Source: Siphonodentalium dalli
Taxonomy: Eukaryota > Mollusca > Scaphopoda > Gadilida > Siphonodentaliidae
Direction: 5' to 3'
DNA length: 64,000 nucleotides
NCBI GenBank assembly: GCA_032622095.1
Contig: CP136069.1
Span: forward strand, 104,000,278 to 104,064,277
The translations under genes and the position numbers were made by a program. This document shows, one piece after another, positions 44,111-56,294 of the stretch. The notes beneath the pieces were generated by a model. The model worked only from the letters and a program-made list of their open reading frames with translations. It did not search any database and was not told the origin of the DNA. Every line of letters begins with the position of its first letter. Positions within the stretch are counted from its first letter, which is position 1.

Positions 44111-44689
44111 ACTACAACCAGGAATACAGCTACAACATAATGGAGGAAAATTCGCGGCAGTGTCTATTAAATTAACATAAGGATATAGACGCAACAATCT
44201 CGGATCATGGAAAACTCTGAAATCGGGATATCGGAATCGCTGGGAAATTGGAACGTGCTCTCTCATAATGGCGGAGAAACCGAGTTAGTCCAACTTTTTA
44301 GCTCGGACAACGATCCTGACATTCTATCAACAAAAGCTTTAAAGAATATGATGATACACGGCCTACCTGAACATATCATAATTCATGTTCACTCTATTCA
44401 GACAAAAGGAGCAGATTTGCAATAGAACGTTGAAATGGATCCGCAAACTACAAATGTAACTCCTATTTTGGGTTAATCAACAAACATTTTTATTAAATGT
44501 TAAATATATATATTTATCACACAATTAGCTGGATAAATTCTGCCTCATGTTTTTAGTAAGACACACGTGTATTATCGGCACGCGCAGTGACGTAAGAGCT
44601 TAGAGCAATTATATTGATGACAACAGCGGAAATTTAGTATTATATAAAAGTCCAGTGCATTTATGGTTTCACCTCAAACTAATTGCGAC

Positions 44690-44870
44690 ACAAAGTTTCT
44701 CATTGGGAATAAGTACATTAACCCATCACAAACAACATACCAAAAATCAAAAAGAATCAAGAAAGGCGAAATTGATGAATTTGCGAATTTTGTGAAATAA
44801 ATTTGTCAAAATTTAGTAAAATACTCAATTTATGGCTTTTCAAGATTGTTTATAAATGAAAGTGTCAATA
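44690..44870. repeat. dispersed repeat family R5 fragment
   Basis: AATCAAGAAAGGCGAAATTGATGAATTT...TTTGTCAAAAT is the reverse complement of 59870-59925. A longer relative spans about 59440-59965 and, in the other orientation, 46900-47430. Non-coding. Confidence 0.55.
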
Positions 44871-44876
44871 ACACTG

Positions 44877-46856
44877 TAGCTCAACTTAGAAAGGGAATAA
44901 TGTCACGTGTTACAGTCAATAGAGTGATTGGGAATGTGGAAAGTTGAAAGGCCTTGTTATGCAAAGAGTAAAATCCAAGATGGCCGCTGACAGCCATATT
45001 TTTTTGCCGAATGACCCCAAAAAGACTCGTTCCCATTCGCATGTCATTGTTAACATCTATCACAAATTTCATGATGATCGGACCAAAGATACGACTTGCA
45101 GCCCGTGCCAAAGTATTTAGTCATGCAAAGAGTAAAATCCAAGATGGTTGCTGGCGGACATGTTTTTTGACCGAACAACCCCAGAATTACTCGTTCCCAT
45201 CTACATGTCATTTTTAACATCCATGACATATTTCATGATGATCAGACCAAAGATACGACTTGTAGCCCGTGCCAAAGGATTTAGTCATGCAAAGAGTAAA
45301 ATCCAAGATGGCTGCTGGCGGACATGTTTTTCGGTCGAACGACCCCAAAATGACTCGTTCCCATCTACATGTCAATATTAACATCCATGATAAATTTCAT
45401 GATGATCAGACAAACAGTACGACCTGTAGCCCGTGCTAATGAATTGAATTTTGAAATACAAGATGGCCACTGGCCGCCATGTTTTTTTGCCGAATGACCC
45501 CAAAATGACTCATTCCCATCTACATGTCAATGTCAACAGCCATGACAAATTTCATAATGATCCGACCAAAGGTAGGACCTGTAGCCCGTTCCAAAGGATT
45601 TAGTCATACAAAGAGTAAAATCCAAGATGGCTGCTGGCGACATGTAGTCCGTGCTAATGAATTGAATTTTGAAATACAAGATGGCCACTGGCCGCCATGT
45701 TTTTTGGCCGAATGACCCCAAAATAACTCGTTCCTATCTACATGTCATTGTTAACACCCATGACAAATTTCATGATGATCTGACCAAAGCTACGACATGT
45801 AGCACGTGCCAAATTATTTAGTCATGCAAAGAGTAAAAGCCAAGATGGCTGCTGGCGGACATGTTTTTCGGCCGAACGACCCCAAAATGACTCGTTCCCA
45901 TCTACATGTCAATATTAACATCCATGACAAATTTCATTATGATCAGACAAACAGTACGACCTGTAGCCCGTGCTAATGAATTGAATTTTGAAATCCAAGA
46001 TGGCCACTGACGGCCATGTTTTTTTGCCGAATGACCCCAAAATGACTCGTTCCCATCTACATGTCAATGTCAACAGCCATAGCAAATTTATTTCATAATG
46101 ATCCGACCAAAGGTAAGACCTGTAGCCCGTGCCATAGGATTTAGTCATACAAAGAGTAAAATCCAAGATGGCTGCTGGCGGCCATGTTTTTTGGCCGAAC
46201 GAGCCCAAAATGACTCGTTTCCCATCTACATGTCAATATTAACATCCATGACAAATTTCATGATGATCAGACCAAAGCTACGACATGTAGCCCGTGCCAA
46301 AAGATTTAGTGATGCAAAGAGTAAAATCCAAGATGGCTGCTGGCGGTCATGTTTTTTTGGCGAATGACCCCAAAATGACTCGTTTCCCATCTACATGTCA
46401 TTGTTAACATCCATAACAAATTTCATGAAGATCCGACCAAAGCTACGACCTGTAACCCGTGCCAATATTTAGTCATGCAAAGAGTAAAATCCAAGATGGC
46501 TGCTGGCGAACGACCCCAAAATGACTCGTTCCCATCTACATGTCAATATTAACATCCATGACAAATTTCATGATAATCAGAGGAACAGTATGACCTGTAG
46601 CCCGTACTAATGGATTGAATTTTGAAACTAAGATGGCCGCTGGCGGCCATGTTTATGACCCCAAAATGACGACTCGTTCCCATCTACATGTCAATGTCAA
46701 CAGCCATGACAAATTTCATAATGATCCGACCAAAGGTACGACCTGTAGCCTGTGCTAAAGGAAATTGTTGACGAATCACGCACACACGCATACACGCACA
46801 CACGGACGACAAAGCCATGGCAATAGCTCAAACTTTACAAAGTAAAGTTGAGCTAA
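44877..46856 (+). mobile_element. Helitron/Helentron-like element with ~164-bp minisatellite
   Basis: About eleven units of ~164 bases (landmarks CAAAGAGTAAAATCCAAGATGG, CCCCAAAATGACTCGTTCCC, ATCTACATGTCAAT), with alternating unit subtypes. The 5' edge has TAGCTCAACTT (44877-44887). The 3' edge is a stem-loop, TAGCTCAAACTTTAC/GTAAAGTTGAGCTA (46824-46854), ending in CTAA and A-rich sequence. Short terminal complementarity, a 3' hairpin and a central minisatellite fit Helentron/DINE-like non-autonomous elements, and perhaps bivalve minisatellite elements of similar unit size. Open frames inside are repeat by-products. Confidence 0.65.
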
Positions 46857-47520
46857 AAATATTATTTCACAATTATTTTCACATTTTGTAGCACAGAAAA
46901 TATTTCCCATATTTCCCGTATTTTGCGAGTAGAGTGCCTCCAAAATTGGGATTTCATCTAATTTCAGAGCCTCAATTTCTCAAAATTAGCTAAAATACAT
47001 TTTGTTTTATTTCTTGACAGTGTATTTTTAAAACTAAAGAAAAATGAAGGGATTTCTTGTTGTTTTATTAATGTCTTCTCTAGATTGTGCACAAAAAAAT
47101 TATTGAGAAGAAAAAATATTCTTAAACAAAATATGTCTTCCATTCCATTAGCCAAATTAGTCTGTGATCCAGAATCGGCGTGATGAAATAGCATATCTGA
47201 GGTCATACAACTCAATAAATATAAATCCATATCCCCTGTATTTCTCATAACGTAAGTATTCATGGTTAAACACACTTTCCGAAAACGTTGTAAAGAAAAT
47301 CAGTTTATATCCCAATGAATCCTTAGTATTAGTAATTAACTCTTTTCTAAAAATGCTATTTTGGGGCGTTTTTGTCCATTTTGAAATGTGTTTGTGTATA
47401 AATAGTTAAAACAATGTTCGTTTATCCTAAAACTCTTAGTGTTGAAAAAATAGCATTACATTGGATATGTCAATGAATGTCACTGGATTTCACTAATTTT
47501 TTGGAAACTGACTCCAAATT
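46857..47520. repeat. dispersed repeat family R5 (inverted copy)
   Basis: TCAATTTCTCAAAATTAGCTAAAATAC, ACAGGGGATATGGATTTATA (minus strand) and similar blocks match 59440-59720 in reverse orientation. The edge at 47480-47520 is the reverse complement of 49065-49105 (GGATTTCAC, AAACTGACTCCAAAT). Non-coding. Confidence 0.5.
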
Positions 47521-47524
47521 TGAA

Positions 47525-48707
47525 TATCGGAACGAGAGGCCGATCACGATCTGCAGATGTTTAACCCATTCCTTGGCGATAGTAAATTGTTAAGATCAGA
47601 ATCATAATCTTTTAATGTTGAATTATAGATTATACTGTTATGATCTAAAGTAGTATATGACAAATGTACATAATAACCAGTAATAACACAAATTATTGGA
47701 ATGTATGAGTCAATATAGAAGGGTTAATATAACATCTAAACTCTAGAGCCTGTCACCACTATCATAGTGTGAGCAGTTATATTCATGTTGTTGCAAATTG
47801 CCATGTGAGATATCAAAATAATATAATTATTTATTTAATGGAAAAGGTTTGGAATGGGTAAGAGGGGTTAAATCACCTATCTCTGCCCTGTTTGATCCAA
47901 TGTAGTCCCATCATCCAAGGACTTAGAGAGCTCCATTGGTCTAGTTAAATAAATTCACATGGCTAAGTTGTGGTTAAAAAGATAGCTAAATCAATTTATC
48001 CAATAATTCACTAACTGTGTCTCTTATACAGAGCTAACCTATGAGGGCTATAAATAACTCTCAAAGCAATAAACTATATTGTCTTTTATCTTGCTCACAG
48101 AGAAGCAGGTATTCATTAATTGTAAGTTACTTGGGTTATAATCTGGATAATTCTTAGTTTAAAAAGGGCCATATCTCTGGGATAACAAATTGGATCTAAC
48201 CCATATTCAAACTCTTTCAGTATTTTGAGTTGAGAAACTCACACACCAAATTTGGTTCCTATCAGATGAAAAATGGTTGATTTATCGAAGTACATGTATG
48301 TGTGAATCATATGTCGAAGGACTATAACTCCATTAAAAAAAATCCGATCAAGTCCATATTCGAACTCAATCTGTATGTTGGTCTGAGAAACTCATACACC
48401 AAATTTGGTTCCAATCAGATAAAAAAAATTTGAGTTATGGCAGAATGCGTGAATTCTAAGTCGAAAAAGGGCCATAACTCTGTCAAAAAAAGCCGGATCA
48501 AACCCATATTCGAACTCGATCTGTATTTTGGGCTGAAAACACCATATACAAAATTTGTTTTGATCAGGTAAAAAATGTTTGAGTTATCGCATTACACGTA
48601 AAGTGTCTACAGACGGACGGACAGACGGACGGACGGACGGACAAACGACGAGTGGTCAATCCGGACAACGACACTATGTTTACCATACATGGTATTGGTA
48701 AACATAA
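47525..48707 (+). repeat. dispersed repeat family R2, most complete copy
   Basis: Head GAGAGGCCGATCACGATCTGCAGATG, then TTTAACCCATTCCTTGGCGAT. The middle has several CGGATCAAACCCATATTCGA...CTGTATTTTGG...CACCAAATTTGGTTCC units. The tail is (GACGG)n at 48613-48645, then GTGGTCAATCCGGAC and the TTTACCATACATGGTATTGG stem-loop. Length about 1.2 kb. No protein was recognised. Confidence 0.7.
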
Positions 48708-49108
48708 AAATGGGGTAGGGGACACCAAATTGACAAAATTTCAGAAAACATGGATCTTGATTCATAATACTTTTAACATCACCAGCTCCTACAAACATTA
48801 TTGTTTCATATAGAGGTCCTGTACTGATGTTCATATTTAGAGCTACAATCCCTTTTGTTGCCACTCGATGGCGAATTACTATTTCGGGATTGTTCTATAT
48901 AACATGCCCATAATGTTCTAAATATACCTCCACTAATACTAAAAAAATTATTATGCAACAATTATCTACACAAACTGGAATAAAACAAGTTTTGTCTGCA
49001 ATGACCAGAATATGGTGACAAGAGCATAGCCTTTTGTGATAACACCTTCCCCATTATCTACGTTCAGATTTGGAGTCAGTTTCTTGAAAAATAATGTGAA
49101 ATCCAGTA
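48708..49108. other. no gene recognised
   Basis: AT-rich sequence between the R2 copy and a LINE. Bases 49065-49105 are inverted relative to 47480-47520. Confidence 0.5.
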
Positions 49109-49207
49109 ACTGTTGATTGGCTTAATCAATGTAATCAAGAGACCTTCCTTTCCAGACTAGAGGAACGAGTTGACGATGAGACAGTTCTTAATGTCCTGCG
49201 CTTCAAT

Positions 49208-50494
49208 GTGTTCGCCGAGGCGCGGTCCATGGGTAACGAACTTGATGGATATTCCCCTAAACAGAGATATCAGAGGGATTCAGGTCTACCGATCAACAAG
49301 AAACTCACTAGAGACATATACGCTCTCATACAGTATGTTCGTGCCGGCTTATTCGAGGATATACGTAGTGTTCTTTCCAAGAGGAACGACCGATTTGCCT
49401 CAACAGTGGAGCATTCAGTAAACGACGTGCGGTCCAGTTGCCCGTGTAGCCCAACATGCATTCACGAGAAACTGGTCGAAGTGTGCACCGACATCGTACT
49501 CATGAAGGAAAATCAGTCTGTTGTCAATTCTACGGTCACTGCGGATATCACAACAATCCAGACAAGTGTTTCTTCCATAGTTACGGAGAAGTCCAAAATC
49601 ATAAAGAAACTCTACGAAATTGTGAAAGACCTCACCCCTGTTAACACCGCTACAAAATTGAATTCAAACTCAATTGGTAGCCTGCTCGGTCAATTCACAG
49701 AGATCCGCCACGCATTCGAACGCATTGAGAGCGATAAATGCATGGGCATTGATCATTTGAAAAGTCGCTTTAAACTTGTGGAAACCAGCATTCGTGATTT
49801 CGAGGAAGACAACTTGAATTTCCCGACATCCATCAACACTAAACTCCACGATCTGACCAAGTCGTATGTGAAACAGGATCATCTTGATCGAAGATTGTCT
49901 TCAATCACCAACAAATGTGACTCAGTATCAAAAGCTTCCGAAGGTCGAACAAGTAGTGTAGAGATTCGTCTAGGCGCGATGCTCGATATTCATTCTAGGG
50001 ATGTTGACTTGAAGTTCGAGAATTTGAAATCAGTCATTCAGAAATGTGACAAACTTTGTTCTACGGTAACAGTCGCAGATAAACATAAGTTCTTAGACAA
50101 TATTGAGGACACTGAAAAATTCCAAAACGGGCTTTCACTCGATCACTCATCGCCTTTACAATATTCATCATATCAGAAGACCACTGCTCCTACCGCTGCA
50201 CCAGCGACGACACCAGCGACTCCGTCTTTTTTAAGTGATTCAATCGTTGGTGTTCCTGCACCACAATCAGTACCACATAAGCATGTATCTCACACCTCAG
50301 AAAATCAGCCACGGGAAGTTGAGATTAAAAATGTTGACTCAAATCCTTCTGATCACAGTTATGCAGGAATAAATCGGGTTGCTCGGGTGAACGCGATGCC
50401 GGCATTAAAGTCACACCTGACTTTGACTCTAACAATGATCGCGATCCTCCACAAACTGAACACAGCAACACCCACGAAGGTCGTGGCTTTGTAG
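49208..50494 (+). pseudogene. LINE G ORF1, N-terminal and coiled-coil part
   Basis: A 428-codon frame, open further upstream to at least 49109 with no clear ATG; the nominal first codon is GTG. It reads GYSPKQRYQRDSGLPINKKL, then heptad-like segments (about residues 60-280) rich in I/L/V with S/T/K that could form a coiled coil, then a Pro/Thr-rich linker (TAPTAAPATTPATPSF). ORF1 proteins of LINEs bind RNA and chaperone retrotransposition. The last ~35 codons are out of frame: near 50390 the true frame switches to the segment that continues at 50500-50775. Confidence 0.65.
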
Positions 50495-50775
50495 GTGTAG
50501 TGTATAAGCACCACATAAGAACACAAAAGATCTTCGTCGGCCGCATCTCACCGAGAACGAGCCAGGATGATGTTCGGGAATATCTGAAGTCTCGTGGTGG
50601 CAGCCCCACGTCAGTGTTTTTCGTTAGTGCACGCAGATGCACACAATCTGCGAGGATAAATGTGTTCTGCGATGATTTGCCACGGTTACACGAGGACGGT
50701 TTCTGGCCAAAAGGAGTTTATTTCCGTGAATGGCATGAAGATCCCCCTAATGTAATTCAAAATGGCAATGGTTAA
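50395..50775 (+). pseudogene. LINE G ORF1, C-terminal RRM-like part (frameshifted)
   Basis: The frame continuing ORF1 reads GIKVTPDFDSNNDRDPP, then KIFVGRISPRTSQDDVREYL and SARINVFCDDLPRLHED, ending FWPKGVYFREW. The KIFVGR...V..YL pattern resembles the RRM-like fold common at the C-terminus of invertebrate LINE ORF1 proteins. It overlaps the start of the endonuclease frame (50762) by a few codons, as often seen between ORF1 and ORF2. Confidence 0.55.
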
Positions 50776-53159
50776 CTCCATTCTCAATGTAATGACATGG
50801 AATGCAACGGGAATGAAATCTTCATCGCGGTACCTCTCAAATATTATACAAGAGGAGAAGTACCATGTGGTTGGCCTGTCTGAACATTGGTTAAAGAAGC
50901 AAAATCTTCTTACGATTCATACAAAACTGCTAAACGTGTATTCAGACGTGAACATCGCTCAATCATTCTTCAATACGAGCTGAAACAGATAGAAGCCATC
51001 GACTGACCCAAAATTGTTCTGGAAGGCGTTAAAGGGACACAGGGATGTTTCTGGAACAATCATGTCCGGTATGCACTTTGGAGAGTGCATCGTTCGCGAT
51101 CCAAGTTGTATCATTAGTGGATGGAAAAAGTATTTCGAAGACTTATATTCTCCAAGCGTCCATGACGATCCTCAATTCGAAGCCTTCGTTGAAAATAAAC
51201 TTTCTCGAATATTATATTCGCATCCCATGAACAGTCTATCACGAAGAAGCCTATCAGCGTAACTGAGGTACGTTCGGTTATTCAGGCCCTGAAGCGAGGA
51301 AAATCCGGTGGTATTGACAATTTGGTTAATGAACATTTCATCTTCGCTCCTACATCGCTGCTAACTCTTATGTGTGGTCTGTTCAATGCCTTCGTTCAAC
51401 TTGAATATGTACCCCCCGACATGAAAACTGGAGTCATCGTACCACTTTTCAAAGGAGACCCAAAGCCGCCTCACATGCCTGACAGCTACAGAGCCATCAC
51501 ACTGCTGCCTGTGACTTACAAACGTTTTGAAATGGTTATTCTAAAACGACCCCCAAACCAGTGATCTCTTCAATAGTTTCCCCCATCAATTACAGAATGG
51601 ATTCAAAAAGGGTTTCGGCAGTAATATGAACTCTTTTATCTTGAAAGAATCAATCACGTATGGATTAGACACCGAATCAAAGGTCTTTGCATGTTTCCTC
51701 GATTCACAAAAGGCCTTTGATCGTGTTTGGCACTCTGGTCTCTTGACAAAACTGTTTGAATTTAGCATACGCGGGAAAGACTTACGCATGCTGAGTAATA
51801 TGCACACGGACTGTTACAGTCATGTTCTATATAACGGCTATCTATCCTACAAGGGGCACGACAAGGTTATGTTATGTACATCGACAGCCTGCTAACTTCT
51901 CTAGGAAAATGCCAAGATGGTATATCAATCGGTAGTATATCAATCACTATCTTCTCCAACCACAGCAGACGACATTACCCTGTTATCATTCACAAAAGCT
52001 GGTTTTGACAATCTTCTGTCCATTTGTAACGAGTACAGCTCAAAGTGGCGCTTCAATTTTTCAACGCCAAAAAGTGTGGCAGTGTTTAATGAATCGAGCA
52101 GACAGCACGAATCGAATCACGGAATATGGTCCATTGGTGGACACGCCCTCACAGAAGTGTATGAATATAAACATCTGGGAATTGTCCAGAGTAAATTCAG
52201 AAACACCATGAATCGAGCAGAGTTGATAGCTTGTAGCTTAAGGAAACCCTACTTTGGCATTGCTGGTAACCAGATGTTGAGCGCATGTTCCCCCACTACC
52301 TTTGCCAAAGTCTTGAAGACAATTTTACTCCCAACATCGTTGTATGAGGCAGAATTATTGTATTCACCTTCTGTCAGTGTCGCGATGGAAATGGAGAGAG
52401 CTTTTCGAGCGTGTGTTATACACGCACAAAGCCTGCCTTCTAGAACGTCAACGGATATTGCTCTCAGCCTTCTCGGACAGCTTCCTATTGAACTGGAAAT
52501 TCATTCACGTAAACTGTGCTTCCTATCGGACTTGATACACATGCCCGTGGACCACCAGGTCCCATTGCGAGTATTCATACACAAGCTCCTTTTCCACATT
52601 CGAGCGTTCCTCTGGGTTTGTGAGTGATATTCTGTGTATTCTCAACATATACAACTTAAATGTTCACCTAGATGAGTTCTTAACCTCCGGTAATTTTCCA
52701 GACAAGAAGACGTGGAAAACTCTTGTGAAAGCTAAGATCGCCGAGGAACACACACGCAAGTGGACGCATAGAGTTGCTATGGCTCCTTTGCTCTGAACTG
52801 CTCATCTAGTGCACGGCTAACCTCTATCGACATCGGGACTATGGGTGTTACTGAGCAAGTACCCACAGTGTGCGACTGAACTAACACACTTGGCTCGACT
52901 TCTCAACAAGACGTCACACATGATGTGTCACGCGTATGGCAGATTATATGATAATACAATACATCAAGCCTTATGTTTGTGCTGCGGTGAACTACTTACC
53001 GACTTCAGAGATTCCTTCCTTGACCTTGTGATCACGCGGTATGGTATTGAGACTTCCTTCAGTACAGATTCACTAGACCACGGGAACCTGATAGCAACTG
53101 TTCTTGGAAATTGTAACATAATCAACCACAGCCGCAACTTCTATTCTTATTTTAAATGA
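50762..53159 (+). pseudogene. LINE G ORF2 (endonuclease start, reverse transcriptase), broken
   Basis: The frame starts MAMVNSILNVMTWNATGMKS and continues to GLSEHWL; after about 50895 it is fused to post-endonuclease linker sequence in another frame, so the catalytic Glu/Asp/His residues of the APE nuclease are lost. Reverse transcriptase frames follow at about 51200-51564, 51626-51895 and 51917-52627. Motif A retains FLDSQKAFD; motif C is TADD instead of Y/FADD and is preceded by a deletion. The C-terminal part is 52620-53159 with stops. It is non-functional. Confidence 0.75.
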
Positions 53160-53429
53160 AATAACTCAATCCACATGCGTGTGAGCTCGTGTGTGAAATT
53201 ACAGGACGTCCATGCTTTAGACTTTCCATAGATTACTTCTTTTTCATTTTTTTTATCTCAATTTCTTATTATTTTATTGACCACATCTGTACACAAACTG
53301 TCCATATGTTATATACATACGCATTGTAATATAGACTCTCCCAATGGGAGGTTGGAATAAACTACTAAGCACTAATTGTGTTCATTGTTATTTACTATTT
53401 GTGCACCTTTTAAAATAGATAAAAACACG

Positions 53430-54010
53430 AAACAAGACAGTCAATGACTGTGGGTCAATCGCCAGACTGTAAAGACTGAGAAGACTTTGACTGAAGACTA
53501 CAAGAGTCAGTACGTGACAATATCACTTAAGACAAGTAGTTATAAACATGGACACAGCTTGAGGTTCTCAGATGAGCAGGGCTCTTCAACTTGAAATTTC
53601 TAATTGCACACCACTGACAAATCTCCAACTTCTTACCTTTTAAAGAAGACAACCATACCACAATACTAAGTTCACAAAAATCCTTTTGCACATCCCTCTT
53701 AGGTTGAATTTTACAACTGGTACCAGTACTTCAAGCTCTCAAACGTTTGAAAATTACCAACCCCATAAAGTTTAAATTTGTGTCCAATTTGGTCCAACAG
53801 TTTAACCTGAAGTAGGAACATACGGACTGTTGGTTTAAAAACATACATGTTGGAAAATCAAACCAAACTATGAGAACAATTCTAACCTATTTTTGATGTG
53901 AACATCAAATATACAACTAATGTTGTATCAGGCATGAAATTTTCAACTGTTTAAATTTGATCAAAGTGGGGGGTCAAAACTCCACCCCATCTACACTCCT
54001 TCCCAATTGC
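53430..54010 (-). repeat. repeat families R4 (copy 2) and R1 (inverted copy)
   Basis: 53430-53560 matches 34930-35060. 53690-54010 matches R1 in reverse orientation (TGTTGGAAAATCAAACCAAA, AGGTTAGAATTG complement). Non-coding. Confidence 0.5.
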
Positions 54011-55260
54011 CTCAAACATTGCTCCCACACAGGCTGCCAAGAAATCAATATTATTATACCAGTACCAAACAGGATAGAGTAGAGTTAAATCTCTTATCTC
54101 TGCCCCTATTAGAACAAATGTGAATCCCCATCTATGAGATCCATTCATCTAGTAATATCAATATACCCCCAATATCCAATAGGGTATGATTTCACCTGGA
54201 TAAGTGGTGGTTGAGAAAATAATATTGGAACAGCCAAGTCTGTATTTAGTGTGTCTGACCTTTGCAGAATGAGGTCCCCAAAAGGTGAATTTAATGACAC
54301 TATTCCTCAAGGTGGAATAGCATCAACGAATTCACCCTCTGGGGACCTCATTTCCTAAAAATGACCCCATTTGAACAAATCTGAACACGGTCACCCAAGG
54401 CCCATCCATACCAAATATAAGTTGATATAGGCTCAATGGTCATTGAGAAGAAATTATTTTAAGATTTACTATGGAGGGAAAGAGTTATGGCCCTAGCTTC
54501 GCACCTATTTAATCTGGTGAATTTATTTGAACAAATCTGAGTGTGAGTCAGCTAGGGAACATGCACCTTGAAATATATAAACATATTTGGTCTTTAATAT
54601 GGAGAAGAAAATAATTGTCGATAGACGGATGGATAGACAGCCAACAGACAGATGGATGCAAGGACCGCCTGACAGACAGAAGACAAATTCGATCCAATAT
54701 ACTCCCCAATTTTTCTTTGAAAAATCAGGGTATGATTTCATCTGGATAAGTGGTGGTTAAGAAAGTACTATGCCAGCCAAGTCTGAATATAGTGTGTCTG
54801 ACATTTGCAGAATGAGCTCCCCAAAAGGTGAATTTAATAACAATATTCCGCAAGGCGGGCTAGCATCACCGGATCCATCCTCAGTCTGATTAGGCCTCAA
54901 CAGCCATGGGAAACCTATGAACAGATTGAAGTTCTACAGTTGAAGTTTGTAATGCACACACCTCAATTATGCATTTTATCTTCTGCAAGTTAAGGGGACA
55001 TAGAAACTGAACAGAAGGGAAAAAGTCAAAAAGTAACTAAAACAAAATTCAATTTGATACTTAAGATACTTCCCAGAAGATGATGCCTAAGCATAATTAG
55101 GTCCATGGAGGGTGTATTTGGTCATGCTAGCCTGCTGTATGGGGTAGCAACACTAAATTCACCCTCTGGGGACCTCATACTGCAAATGTCAGACACACTA
55201 TATTCAGGCAGTTTGTTTTAATTTGCTAGCAGTGTTGTTTACACAAGGATGCCAGATGAC
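54011..55260 (+). repeat. dispersed repeat family R3, further copies
   Basis: Same landmarks as 35380-37770 (TGAACAAATCTGA, ACTATGGAGGGAAAGAGTTATGG, GCTAGCATCACC, AATTCACCCTCTGGGGACCTCAT). The latter phrases occur twice here (54310-54350 and 55155-55180) and twice at 36480-36840. Non-coding. Confidence 0.55.
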
Positions 55261-55288
55261 ATATATTATTATAATCTAGATTAATGAC

Positions 55289-55352
55289 CTGTGTGTGTGT
55301 GTGTGTGTGTGTGTCTCTCTCTCTCTCTCCCTCTCTCTCTCTATCTCTCTGC
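55289..55352. repeat. (GT)n-(CT)n compound microsatellite
   Basis: About 12 GT units followed by CT-rich repeats ending CTATCTCTCTGC. The open frames covering it on both strands (SLSLSLSL, THTHTHTH) are artefacts. Confidence 0.95.
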
Positions 55353-55579
55353 AGAGATATATCTGCTTCTGTATAGAACAGGTATATAAGTTGGAAGTTG
55401 GAGATGATATCGGTTGGAAAGGATGTTGGTTGGGTGCAGGGTGGGGTGGGGGTTTTGGTCTTGGCCATGTGGGAGGGGGATGGGTAATGGAAGTTTCCGT
55501 AATTTCATTAAAGATTAAAGTTTCATAACTCTGCAGATGTTATAATGGTGTCACTTTTTTTCAAATTTTATAACATGTT

Positions 55580-56005
55580 TAAAAAATTATTTTGTTTGTT
55601 TGAGCAAGATGAAAATTCCAAATATCAACAACAAATTTTGTTTGAGTTATGTCACTGGCTCCGCCCACATTCGACCCAATGACATCATTTGAACACATAT
55701 GAATCACAGTCCCCCAAGGACCCTTTGTACCAAATATGAACCCATACGGCCCAATGAAATTTGAGAAGAAGTCGTTGTAAGAATTACTATGGTGGGAAAG
55801 AGTTATTGCCCTAGCTTCGCAACTATTTGATCGGGTGACCTCATTTGAACAAATCTGAATGTGATTCACCTAGGGAACATCCACACAAAATATGAACCCA
55901 TTCCGTCTTACGGTTCTGGAGGAGAAGATTATTCTTGACAGACGGACGGACGGACGAGGAGTGATGACTATAGCTCCATCGGAGACTTCTCTCATGTGAG
56001 CTAAA
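55580..56005 (+). repeat. dispersed repeat family R3 with complete tail
   Basis: It ends with GACGGACGGACGGACGAGG, GATGACTATAGCTCCATCGG, a GAGACTTCTCTC hairpin remnant and GTGAGCTAAAAA at 56005. It is immediately followed by the head of an R2 copy. Confidence 0.65.
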
Positions 56006-56294
56006 AACGAGAGGCCGATCACGATCGGCAGATGTCTAACCCATACCTTGGCGACAGCGATAAGCTATTTTCATAAATCCTTACACAATCCTTTTCATGA
56101 GTGCAAAACTTTCAACAATTCACACCTTACTATTAAGTTCACAAGTGGAATCACACTTATTGGACACCTTGCTCACATAAACACAATGCTAACGCAGATG
56201 TGGCTTTGATTTCAACCTATTAGTGACTCCAACACAGATATGACTTATAGAGTGATAAAGCTAATTAGCTCAATCCATAGTCGGAGAGAAGCAC

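Larger units (their letters stand above)
49110..53390 (+). mobile_element. LINE G, nearly full length but broken
   Basis: The order on the plus strand is: ORF1 (to about 50775), start of the APE endonuclease (LNVMTWNATGMKSSSRYLS, GLSEHWL), post-endonuclease linker (SYKTAKRVFRREHRSI, LFWKALKGHRDVS), then the reverse transcriptase. The RT blocks are RGKSGGIDNLVNEHF, TGVIVPLFKGD, YRAITLLPV, motif A FLDSQKAFDRVWHSGLL, motif C TADDITLLS and KHLGIVQSK, followed by a C-terminal region to 53159. Most of the endonuclease and the block before motif C are deleted, and there are frameshifts. The 3' end is about 53390. It belongs to the same broad group as fragment D. Confidence 0.85.

Noticed and set aside
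45011-46367. Open frames reading SKIQDGCWRPCF repeatedly
   Set aside because: They translate the ~164-bp minisatellite; both strands are open in the same places.
55226-55528. Open frames on both strands with SLSL and THTH runs
   Set aside because: They cross the (GT)n(CT)n microsatellite.
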